Below, in pieces: positions 1-10,610 of a stretch of DNA of 64,000 nucleotides. The first letter of the stretch is position 1, and every line of letters starts with the position of its first letter. Below the pieces are notes generated by a model. That model saw only the letters and a program-made list of their open reading frames with translations, had not been told where the DNA came from and did not search any database. Source of the stretch: Rhabdornis inornatus (Eukaryota; Chordata; Aves; Passeriformes; Rhabdornithidae); contig VWZS01008816.1 of NCBI GenBank assembly GCA_013397075.1, positions 248,001 through 312,000 of the forward strand, read 5' to 3'. The position numbers were made by a program, and so were the translations under genes.

Positions 1-1810
1 AATTTGAAGCCAAATGATGCCATACCTTTGAGGTTTTTTGTAGCTATAGTTCCTATTATTCCTGGTTATGAAATTTGCATTATATGTGTGCTTTCCATAC
101 TTTTATTTTATCCATAAAGGAACTAAAAATACGTTGCAACATCCCTGTCAGTTCATAACTCAGACATAAATACTTGCATAATTTCATTGCTACTAATCTG
201 TGCTTGGAATCATGGGGAATTTAAACTGTCACCAAATCACATTTTGTATTCTGGTTGGACTTTCTTGCATATCGTGTTGAAGTCCTTTACCCAGTCCCCA
301 GTGGTGTAAGTCCAGGGTGCTGTTGCATGGGGTGGTCTTGGGCCCAGGTGGCTGTTTATTGTGCCTGTACAAGCAGTTGCACATCTGAAAAGCCAGATCA
401 GGAAACCAAACTATTCTGAGAAGGATCAGTTCCACGATCTCAGAAGCTGCATATCTGAGCTGGAACTCAAAGAAACACCATAAAGGCCAGCCTGAAGGTA
501 GAAGGTAGGGCTGTCCTTTTTCACAAATGCTTAAATTAACTTACAATTAAGTAGAAGGTCTTAGTAAAATTCCAGCTTAAGTTACTATGATTAGGTAGTG
601 GGGCACATTCCAAAACTGACCACACTTCCCTATGCTACTGTGTATTTATGTCTACATGTCTAAAAATTTCGAATTTCAGGGTTTGGTGGTGTTTAAGACT
701 TGTTCTGTGTATATGGTTTATCATGTTATATAAGGAATGTCAACTTTATCTATATAAGTTTTGTGTCTTTTCTGAGACATTTTGTATCTAAATGTCCCTC
801 ATGTCACATCTGTATTTGTGCAGGTGTCTATTTCCATGCATATGTAAAAATAACTTTTTGTACCTGTACTGGCTGTACTTCTGTGGCATTTATTGATCAT
901 TCCAAGCAGAACCTTTAAGTGAGACTTATTTTGGTGTGCTCCCTATTACAACAGATGTGCTAAACATAAGAGCTGCACAGTCTCTTTAGGGAGTATAGCA
1001 ATTAAAAACACGATGCCCACATCAACATCTTATCTTCCAGGGAAAAAAATAAACCATAACAACACAAAATACCAAAAAGACAACTTATCATTGGTTAGTT
1101 ACAGTATCACTTAAAGAAATACTACATTAATACAGTATGCAATTACAAATACTTAATACCAACCCAACAAATAAACTAATGATTTTCAATTAATCCTAGA
1201 GGTGCCCCATGCTGTTAATTGGACCAGTTAATTTACCACAGTGCTGTCAGACAAGTACCACTTACAAATGCCATTTCACATACTGAAGAAATTGTTTTAT
1301 TGATATCAGCTCTCATAGAAATCTAAAAGTAATTTCCTCAATTATTTTACTTCAAAGGGTTCAAGATTAGCTGTTATCTCTTCCAAAAACAGGCAAAAGT
1401 ATACTTTGGAGTTTTTTGCTTGTCTTTTTGACTTTAAAATTTAGACAGACTTGTGGTTATTGTTATTTAAATAAATACTGATGTTTGGGAAGGTTTCCGT
1501 TTCATTTTGAAGGTTTTCTATATACCATTTGAATCGTTTAATCAAAATTCTGGTTTGCTTTTCAGAAAAAAAAAAAAAAGAAGACAAACATTATTAAGTA
1601 GGGCTTTTTTTTCCCCCATTTCCTACTTTGCCATCTTTTAAATTTAAGCAACAGAGCACCTGACAGTGTCCCTAGTGTTATTCATACAGTTTTTGGGGGT
1701 TTTGTTTTTTTTTTTCTCCCCTCTTTCTAGGATAGTCGACAAAATACATCACTCTGTAAATTTGTCACTGAGCAGGATAGGATTTAAAATGGCTTCCAAC
1801 CAATGGGTAT
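1..1810. other. AT-rich unique sequence, no gene seen
   Basis: No coding exon, RNA gene or recognised repeat was found. A slightly GC-richer patch lies at about 240-490, but its ORFs are short and show no motif. An A-run at about 1566-1579 and a T-run at about 1711-1720 are simple low-complexity tracts. Confidence 0.5.
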
Positions 1811-2150
1811 GACAATTTGATAGGCAAAGTAAAAGCTGGACACACAAGAAAAGCTAAACAAAGCATCTATTCACCACTTCCCATGGGCAGGCAGATGTTC
1901 AGCCATCTCCAGGAAATTAGGGCTTCATCAGACATAGCGATGACTCAGGAAGAGAAATGTCATAACTAAGAACATTTTCCCCTCCTCCTACTTCCCTCAG
2001 CTTTTGCTGCTGAGTATGCTGCTCTATGGCCCAGAATTATCCTTTGGAGGGTTTGCATCAGATGTCCTGGCTATGTCTCCTCCCAACATATTTTCTGCCC
2101 CAAGTCTACTTGCCAGTGGGGTCATCTGAGAAGCAGAAAAGACCTTTATG
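1811..2150 (-). mobile_element. ERV LTR remnant (passerine-type), minus strand
   Basis: Read on the minus strand, this matches the U3-R portion of an avian ERV LTR family I recognise. Landmarks on the + strand are 'cttcccatgggcaggcag' near 1877, 'gttcagccatctccaggaaa' near 1897, and a run near 2070-2150 with 'gtctcctcccaac' and 'gagaagcagaaaagacctt'. The same U3 family appears in sense orientation at about 30812-31185. The place where that copy has its TATA box is changed here to 'cttttgctgctgag', so this promoter looks dead. The outer LTR ends and target duplications were not found, and no retroviral genes adjoin it. Family membership is from memory; boundaries are approximate. Confidence 0.7.
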
Positions 2151-2289
2151 CTGTGGAATGTTGTTTCACTTTTACTTCCACAGTGTCCTACAGTTTGTGA
2201 AAATAAAAAACCAAAAAAACAGTGAAAGCTTAATGTATTATGGCTGATTCAAAATGAGTAATTTGATCTGTCTAATTCCCGGAGTATAA

Positions 2290-2447
2290 TTTTGTGAAGA
2301 GTTCAAGAAGTGTTTGGACAAGTGTCAGTCCTCAGGCAGATGGTGTGAATCTTGGGGTTGTGCTGTGCAAGGCCAGGAGCTGGATTTGATGATTATTTTG
2401 GGACCCTTCCAATTCAGGATATTCTATGATTCTGTCATTCTAAGAGC
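2290..2447 (+). mobile_element. CR1 LINE, 3' end fragment
   Basis: This is a 5'-truncated CR1 non-LTR retrotransposon containing only the extreme 3' end. It reads 'gttcaagaagtgtttggaca', then 'cttggggttgtgctgtgca', then 'ggatattctatgattctgtc', the usual order in avian CR1 3' ends with the degenerate ATTCTATG tail. It lies about 140 bp beyond the LTR remnant. It is non-coding; the short ORF across it is incidental. Confidence 0.85.
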
Positions 2448-4739
2448 TTTATGCCAGATTATAGTAGCTTGGAAGTTTATTTACCGTGAAGTTATTTCCA
2501 GAAAAGAAAAGACTTAAACACCTTTCCGGCCATGATTCCTGATCTGCAACTGAAAAATGTGTTTATTATTTCACTTCTTATTTTTGTAGATATCAGAAAA
2601 ATATTTGTTCATATGTGCTTAAACTGGTTGCAAAGCTTTTGTCATCTCTGAGTCTTCAAGACAATAAAAGATCTTTTACACAAAAACAACTTTATATCAT
2701 TTTGTGAAATAAAATGAAATGGTCAAATGTCTCCACTTTATATCAATTCATTCACTAGGAAAAAATGTAGGACACAATTCATGCAAATAGAAATGTGAGG
2801 CATAACTGCATCTACTTGCTAATGGGATGAAAGGCTGAAAATACAATAGAAGGCTTTATAGCAACCTTGGATGTACAGGCAGATAACATAATAAAACAAC
2901 TGTAGAAAAATTATGCATTTAACAAGTTCTTATGCAAAAAAATTCTGAAGAATTACACCTATTACCTGTGCTTTTTCTTGAGGAAGAATGTAAATAGAAA
3001 GATAGATACAACATCTAAATGCAAAGCATGTAAAAAAGGAAATGTAACATGGTACAAGTAGAGAAAACAGAAGGAATTATGCTTTCATAGTACAAAAACC
3101 TAACCTACAGTAAGATAAGGAGGAGTTTCAAAATGGTTGATTTATTAAAATCACAAAGGTAATAAAGAACAAAATAAAATTAAATTGAATGAGTCTGCAA
3201 AATAAATATAAGTTAAAATAAATATAAATTTAAAAGATATTTAGAATCTTCCTGTTAGACTAATTATGGTGATAGCTAAAACAGGAATAAATGTTGTCCA
3301 TTTTCTGGGATTTACTGTCTTTAACACTGGCATTCAAGATCCACATTCAGCTATTTTTAAAATTGACCAACCGATTGGAATTGTTTTTGTTTTATTTAAC
3401 CAGGACTTGGAAGAGATGGGTTAAATACTGATTTGAAACGTTTCTTCAGCAATCTGAGTCTTTTAAAAATGAGCATGATGCTATTGACCTATCTGATAAG
3501 ATTGTACTAAGCATTTGCACAGTAGTTTAGAAATTCCAAGTCTTTGATTAATATTAAGAATTACTTTCAATGAAACCAAATAATGCTGAACAGAAATAAA
3601 TATATGGGTGACAACACCAGGTCTTTTCTTTCATGGAAAAAGCCTACGTAGCAGTAATTGACCAGGAAGCAAGTGTAGTATTCACAGCAGTGTGGATGGT
3701 AAGTTATATTTAAATTCCACAGTAGAAAGCTTATAAGTTTCAAATAGGTTGCTTTATCAGTGATAGACTGAAGAACATCAGATTTAAACACAGCAGCACA
3801 ATTCTGTGGTTTAATTCTTCCTAAGTTTAAAGCTTTGTTATACAGATACTCAACTCTTTGAGATTATTTTATGATAATGAAATCACATAGCTAATTTCTG
3901 AATTATATAATGAATAAAGTAATGTATAAATAGCATTTTTCATTATCTAATTCCTTAGTCTTCAATCACAAGTGACAAATATTCTATCTGAAATCTTTTT
4001 ACCCATTATCAATTCTCTCTACTTGTAATATAAATAAAGCTGCAAAGAACTGAAATGGCACAAGGGAATACTGAGAAAAGCTAAATGAGTGAGGAAATCA
4101 ATGTTGTTTTAAAGCATATCTGAGGGAAGTCTTGGGTGTTTCCATGGTTATATTCTATTCTGCCATCGCTTATGGAAATTCAGGAGATGAGTTACATTTA
4201 TGTTAATAAGGTATTAGCATAAGCAACTGTTCAAATTATATATTATATTACTGTGGTCTACAAGGAGAGGAAGCACAAAGGATAAAAAGGAATAGAAGTT
4301 CTGAGACATCTGAAGATTCTAAAGCAAAAGAAGCTTTTTGCTAATGTCTACTATTTTGCTTGCATAGAGGTTAAACCTAGTAAGTTCTTATATTTTATTG
4401 TCTTAAAAATATAGAAAGAAAGCCTCCAAGACACAAAGCAGACAATGAGATGAGGATACTTAGAAGATTTAATAATTATAGGCACATTATTTGCATGAAT
4501 AAAAGGATAGTAAATTATCATGAAATAACAAGATAATTAAGTTTTTTTTTTGTCTTCTCCTTCATTAAAGTGCTGTCAGAACCTGTGCTCCAAAAAATAA
4601 TTGATTTCACTTTAGGGATATAAACAGAGGAAAGAGGGGGAAAATAATATTTTCTCAAAACCAAGATAAACTTGTCAGAAATTCTAGAAAGGACAGGTGG
4701 CAAAATATAAGGAGAGTACAGCATCCCTTAAACCACAGG
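2448..4739. other. AT-rich unique sequence
   Basis: No gene, RNA or clear repeat is seen. Short ORFs at 3567-3791 and 4518-4724 (minus) have no motif and no good splice context. The sequence is strongly A+T rich throughout. Confidence 0.5.
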
Positions 4740-6070
4740 ATCTGAGAGTTTTTGAGTCAAGATCAGTGAATAAATAACAGTGCAGTGTTGTGGCAAGGAC
4801 CCATCATAAACCTCCACAAGACAAGGCAATTGATGAGGCTTTTTGTACAGAACTATGAGAAGTCTCATGATTTCAAAGCCTGGTTTTTATTTGGGTTGTC
4901 AAACACAGAGTAATCTCCTGGGGAGAAAATACTGTGCGAGCAACTCAAGAGGTTTGTAGATTATGGTTATCTCCAAACGCAGTGGCTGGAGGACTTAACC
5001 ACTCTAATGTGCTACTTGTCCTGGTGCTCACAAATTGGGACTTCATAACTATGCATTGATTGAATTCAGGATCTAGAGGAGGGATCTGGGAAAATAAGTA
5101 GCATCATTTAGACTCTGGACTTATGCCAGAGGGCAACCTTCAGTTTACTTAAGGAATTATAAAGCAGAATAAACTGAGAAATAACCATGAAGTGGAAAGG
5201 TGCCTATGAGAGATGGCTTATACTATTTAAAGAGAGAGACAGAAAAATAATAAGTAAACTATTTCAGAAGTCAGGAAGACTAAGGATTTCCCCAGAAAGT
5301 CCCTCCTGCTATACAAAGAGCTTCAAATAACTGAAAAACATCCAAGAATTGGAAATAATTGTAAGGAGTAAAGAAGAAGCATGAAATTATTGCTTGGACA
5401 AAATTATTGTTTGGACACTTCTGTATGAAATCAAAAGAGCCAAAGACTTTTTGAAGTTAAAATAAGGAAATGTCATGAAATGTAATGAGGAAGAAATGTT
5501 CAAGATAGGCATAGCAGAAGAAAATTCAAGGAAGAGATGGATCTGTTGCTAAACAGGGATGGAAAAGTCAGTGGTGGACGATGTTGAAAAGGCTGAAACG
5601 ACTCCATGCCTTTTTTTTTTCTGTTTTTGGAGATAAAGTCTGGTCACAGAACTGCAGATGCATTCATGTCCATGAGGCCAGATGGAATTCAATTGAAATT
5701 GCAGAAAAAGTACCCTGATATGATTATAAGGCCTATGTGTAACATCTAAAAAAAAAATGACAGCAAATGAAGAAGGTCTCATGTAATCAGAAAAAGGATG
5801 ATATTGGACTCAGCTATCCTTAAGTATTACAAAAGGGAGGATCAAGGGACCTCTCAGCTTCCCCTCAGTCCTGGAAAAATCACAGACTAGCTTCTCATGG
5901 AGCTCATTTTCAGGCTTGTGAAGTAAAAGAAGACAATTAGGAAGATTTTACGTGGATTTACCAGGAAAAAAAAAATGTTTGACCAACATTATTGCAGTTT
6001 ATGGTGATAAGACTGTGCAGATGAGAAGAATTTGTAGCCTCTACTCCAGTACGGCTTTTGTCACCTGAAG
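4740..6070 (+). mobile_element. Old decayed CR1 LINE (ORF2 region), + strand
   Basis: This is a highly diverged copy of the CR1 ORF2 reverse-transcriptase region. Recognisable blocks run in the right order. Near 5205-5225 'gagagatggcttatactatt' resembles the segment upstream of the RT. At about 5675-5690 'tccatgaggccagatggaat' is a hallmark of avian CR1. At about 5833-5880 the block 'aaaagggaggatcaagggac' is followed by 'cctcagtcctgg'. Near 5955-5985 there is 'gtggatttaccagg' and then 'tgtttgaccaacat'. At about 6045-6060 'tccagtacggcttttgtcac' corresponds to the 'cttcagcaaggcttttgacac' block. No reading frame is intact. The upstream limit is uncertain. Confidence 0.7.
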
Positions 6071-8373
6071 TGAAAAAGAAGTAAATATGTTTTATTATCT
6101 ATGATTTTTTTTTCTTTTGGTTTACTTTTTCATATACCATATAAACAATTCAAAGCAAATTTGTGACAGAAGTAATAATTTTACCTTTCTTTCCTGGTTA
6201 TTTCAACCTCATTCCTTACTTTCATGTAAAATATTTTCATTGCAGAAAAAAATATTTGCAAATATAATTAAATGGATAATTTGATATGTTCATAACTAAC
6301 CACATATCATTTGTCAAATTAAGCATATTCTTATATATTTATGAATTATTAAAAACTATTAGGCAATTTGTCTAACTGCTGAAATTAATATTTTTAAAAA
6401 TAATTTCTGGTAATTAGCACTCTAAGTACTCCAACTAGGTTATATTACACTAATACTGTAAGTAAAGTCATTCTTTTCTATTTGTAGGGTCAAAACTTCA
6501 ATCAATGCAGAAAAAATGTTATTAGACTAAAATAAACTAGTGTGCTGAGGACTCAAGGAACACTAAGATTCAATTAAGCAAATAACACTTCAAATAACAT
6601 GATTGAAATAAATCACTCTTCTGTTTATTTAGAAATTTATGTTTTCATTTAATTCTCTGAGAGTAAATCCATATGCTTTTTACAGTTTAAATTTATAGAA
6701 ATTCATAGATATATAATTAAATTTTTTGTTTAATCTTAGAAATGCAGTTTCTCTGAGAAGCTTCCTGAATTTATATGGAACTTTTCTGTCCCTGGAATTT
6801 AGCAACATGTACATTTGATTGTCCAGTATGAAAGACTTAAAAGTAAGGAAATAATTTGTCATACTGCAATTAAGAGAACATTCAAGATTTAATTAAACAG
6901 CATGGAGACATGATGTTTCTCTAAAACATTCTTAACTTATACGTACCGGCTGTATCTACTCAGAACTGTTTGCTGATTTCAAAAGCAAAAATACATCTAC
7001 ATCATTTTTAACCCTTTTTATTCCCAGTTTTTTCAACACACAAAGAGTACAACTTCAATTTTGTATTTCTTCCTTCACCAACGGATATGTCCTGTAGGTT
7101 CCAGTCCTGTAAAGTTAGTTGATGTTAATAGGTTTGCAGGAATTTTCCTGCTAACATAACTCAGAACTCACCATTTCTAGTGACAAAAAATAAGGAACCT
7201 AAGTTGTATTTGAATTCTCTGTAAATTGTTAGCTGATAATAACAAAGAACAATTTAGTCCAGAAGGCACTGAGAGTTTGTTTTTTTTTTCACTGACTTAA
7301 TTCCATAGTTTTATTTTCAATGGCTTTCAAGAGTTGAGTAGAAAGATGAACTTGTATATTATAGGCTTAGTTTTATATAGAGTAATTTCTTAATCTTTTG
7401 CATAATTTTCCTAAACACATTTAGATTAATAACTGAACTAAAGACTTATGCCCTTTACCCTCTGCATCATAACAATAAAAAAATGAAATTTTTTTTTTGT
7501 TAGTATTAAGGTCTTTGAGTGATTTGATTTATACGAAATTTTTAGTACATTGAATATGACAGCAGCAGAAATAATAAAAGGTATGATCCTCTCTTTGTCC
7601 AGGGAGAAAAACAAGCAAAACAGTCCAAGATGCAAAGATATAACTAGAGTATGTGACAGACTAAAAGTATCAGAAAGGACAAGTATCTCATTGCAGACTA
7701 GAAAAAAGCAGTGACAAAAAAATATTCTCAACTTCTACAAGTGGGCTAAACTCAGGCATGTTCCAGCTCACTGTTCTCATATTCCTGTAATCCCACTAAA
7801 CATTTCAAGGTAAACAGCTGGATAGCGGCATGCATCCTGCCCTTCTGTCCATCTCTGAGGTTGCTTAAGCCGTGACTCATTGCAACAGGACTACTTCATC
7901 CATCTTCCTGTCATTTCAAATTCTGAGCTAAACATGAGGGAAAATCCCAGTGGGAAGCTGATGGCTGGCAGCAATGACCAGGTAGGGCTAGCTATCCCAT
8001 ATGTGCTATGAGTTGGTGAAGTTTCTCTTCCTTGAGCTGGCATCTTAAAATGTATATTACTATAAATGTTATATTGCTACTTAAGTTCCTGCCACAAATG
8101 CCATGAAAAAGTAATAAATTAGTGCAATATATCAGCACTCTATCAAACAGTTATTGCAGCCAGTATGATCAGGCTCAGTATATCTATGATGCCACATAGA
8201 ACAGAGCTAGCTCAGGAATATGGGGGAAAAATGTATGTTTGATCCTGACACTTCCATGCTCACAGCTATACTCTCAGCAAACTAAATTAGAGGTATAAGA
8301 CTGTATTCCCCTCTCCCAGCAGTTATTTAAGAATAATAATCTGTCTATATGTCATCAATCACTTGTACTCCTC
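6071..8373. other. AT-rich unique sequence
   Basis: No gene or recognised repeat. A minus ORF of 97 codons at 7438-7731 is hydrophobic, of low complexity and AT-driven, and has no splice or start context; it is probably chance. The part at about 7740-8040 is less AT-rich but unassigned. Confidence 0.45.
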
Positions 8374-9190
8374 CTAGGTATGGGGGTCAACAGAGACCAG
8401 ATGAGCTGGCAGGATCCTGACAATACCACAGTACATATCACTGTCTCCTGGCCTCTGCCCAACAGCTCCATTTGGGGCTCTGCTGTGGTGCCTGGCTAGG
8501 ATGGACTGAGAAATGTTGGGTGGGAGCATTGGACCTACTATCTCACTGCAGATCCTGACAATAGCACAGTACATATCATTTTTTTTTTTTTAATCACTGC
8601 CAGAAGCCTGTGGCCCTGCAGTGCCTTGGGGTTCAGGGTCTGGGACCTTGGGAGCCTGAACTTGGGCCTGATCTGTGAGGACACCTTGTGTGTCTGGAGA
8701 TGGGTGACTCCCACCTCCCTGGGGTGAGTTGGGACTGTGCAGTACCATCCGTGGTAATGGTGCGAGTGCCACTGTCCTTGCTGAGTGACAAACTCCATCC
8801 TTGAGTGTCCTTGATTGGAGGATCTGAGAGAGTGTCTCAGATCTTGTCTCTGGCAAGAGACAACCTACATTGTTGGATCCTCTATAGATATTTGACTTTC
8901 CTGAACCTCTCAAGCAGAGATTTAAACTAAACATCAATGCCATGGTGGGCATCTGCCACCAGCTCTGAGACAGGTTTGTCCCCAAATGTCAAATATGAGC
9001 TCTAACAGCTCTCAAGTTCTTCAACAGCAGCAGAGGGCAGCTAGATTTTCAGTGCTCTGGCAGCTTGTCAGTCACCAGCAGATCTTAGTGGATCTTGAAT
9101 TATGAAGGTGTTTGGCTTATCCTCTAGGAAATGGAGAGTTCCCTGTAGAGTGACAGCAGCTAACACAGCCCCAAACAAGACCATGACTAC
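8374..9190 (-). other. Unidentified GC-richer segment with direct repeat and A-run
   Basis: This stands out from its AT-rich surroundings. A 28-bp direct repeat, 'gatcctgacaata' then 'cacagtacatatca', occurs at 8413-8440 and 8551-8578 with one mismatch. A T-run (an A-run on the minus strand) follows immediately at about 8579-8592. A 131-codon minus ORF (8590-8985), rich in Pro, Gln, Ser and Gly, covers much of it but shows no domain I recognise. The arrangement suggests a retroelement or retrocopy, perhaps part of an avian dispersed repeat, but I cannot name the family. Limits are approximate. Confidence 0.35.
8590..8985 (-). other. 131-codon ORF of unknown status inside the GC-richer segment
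   Basis: This is one of the two longest open frames in the window. It starts with Met at the 8985 end and its last codons lie next to the A-run at about 8579-8592. The C-terminal third is rich in Pro, Gln, Asp and Ser. No catalytic or binding motif, signal peptide or membrane segment is visible. A second frame is also open over much of the same stretch (8538-8798). That points to GC-rich repeat-like composition rather than selection for protein. It is probably not a gene. Confidence 0.2.
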
Positions 9191-9584
9191 ACATTCTCAA
9201 TTTACTACAAAGAATTTCCCACAGTAGCATTTATATGATCTATGTCTTTTTCCTGGGCACTTACATGTAATCAAGGAGTCCAGGAGTTGTTTTCTCCCTT
9301 TCTTCCTTAGTGTTTTTCCTCCCACTCTTCTGTCCAAATTCATCCCAAGAGAACTCATTACTTCTCTGGTAGGACTGAAAAAAATGTCTGTGCCAAGCCC
9401 CTTCATATTTTCTCATCCAAAATATTAAATTACAGCTATTCCTGCACAGATGTTTTTTCAAGCCAGCTCCACGATCATTTACCCTACTCTCAAAGCTACC
9501 AGTACCAGAATCAGTGTGGCTACTCTGCTTTAACTGCTGTGCAGTTTCCACATTACAAGCCACTTGGCTTTTGAATTTTCTTAA

Positions 9585-10390
9585 TCATGCAGTGGATTGG
9601 ATTAGAAAGGATCTTAAATATCATCCAGTTCAAAGCTCCATCTCCCCATGGTTAGGGACAAGCTTCCACTAGACCAGACTGCTCAAAGTTCCATCTAGCC
9701 TGTCCTTGAACACTTCCAGGGAAATACAACTGCTTTGGGCAGCCTGTACCAGTATCTTACTGCCATCACAAATACATGTAGATATTTCTTTCTTACTTCT
9801 TCCTTGTACCTAATCTCAACCTACGCTACTTCAGCTTAAGGCAATTATCCTTTTTGTATCAGTACATGCTCTTGCAAAAAATCCATCCACAGCATTCTTG
9901 TAGGCCCCCTTTAGGTACTAGGAGGTTCTATAAGTCTTCCCAGAGCCTTCTCTTCTCCAGGATATACAACCCAGCTCCCTCTGCCTGTGTACATAGGAAA
10001 AGTGCTCCAGTGCTCTGATCATTGTTTCCCTCCTCTGGATTTGCTCCATATCTTTCTTATATTTGGGACCCCAAAGCTGAACACTGTCCTCCATGGGGGT
10101 CTCTCACAAGCGACCAGCTTAAAGAGAGAGAATCACCTCCCCCAACCTCCTAGTCATGCTCCTTTTCCATCAATATCCTAAGTCCATCTTACCAGGGTTA
10201 CTTTCAATCCATTCTTTGCCAAGCCTGTGTCTGTGCTTGGGATTACTCCAACCCAGGTGCAGGACTTTCCACTTGGACTTGTTGAACTTTGTGAGGCTAG
10301 TACAGGCCCACCTCTCAAGTTCCCACTGGATGGCATCCCTTCCCTTCAGCATATCAAACACACCACACAGCCTGGTACCAGTAACTTTAG
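9585..10390 (-). mobile_element. CR1 LINE, minus strand, ORF2 C-terminus plus 3' end
   Basis: On the + strand it begins with the reverse complement of the CR1 3' end ('ggattggattagaaaggatc') and continues with 'ttccactagaccaga', 'tgtccttgaacacttccagg' and 'ctcttctccaggatatacaa'. On the minus strand, 10361-10170 encodes the familiar region after the RT active site, with residues like AIQWELERWA and KVLHLGWSNP. In intact CR1 this continues into the DLG-VL-D block, but here it ends in a stop. It is a truncated, inactive copy. Beyond 10390 the match to CR1 becomes doubtful. Confidence 0.85.
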
Positions 10391-10610
10391 TTTGAAGCCC
10401 TCTTCACCAGTTTGGCAAGCCTATTACCAAAGATGCTGTTCTCTTTCCCTGACAGGTGGACCCCATCAGCCCATAGTGGACCAGATTTCTCAAAATTAAT
10501 CCATGGCCTAACCAGCATAACCTCTTGCTATTGCATGAATCCTGTAACCATGATTTGCCAAACTTGACTGGCCATTTGAAACCTCTAATCATGGAGAAAT
10601 TTTAATTGTG
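10391..10610 (-). repeat. Possible dispersed avian repeat next to CR1
   Basis: The stretch containing 'ccagtttggcaagcctatta', 'caaagatgctgttctctttc' and 'gacaggtggaccccatcagc' feels familiar as a recurrent sequence in bird genomes. I cannot place it with certainty in CR1 or an ERV. It continues directly from the CR1 copy and may be its 5' extension or a neighbour. Short ORFs on both strands are incidental. Confidence 0.35.
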
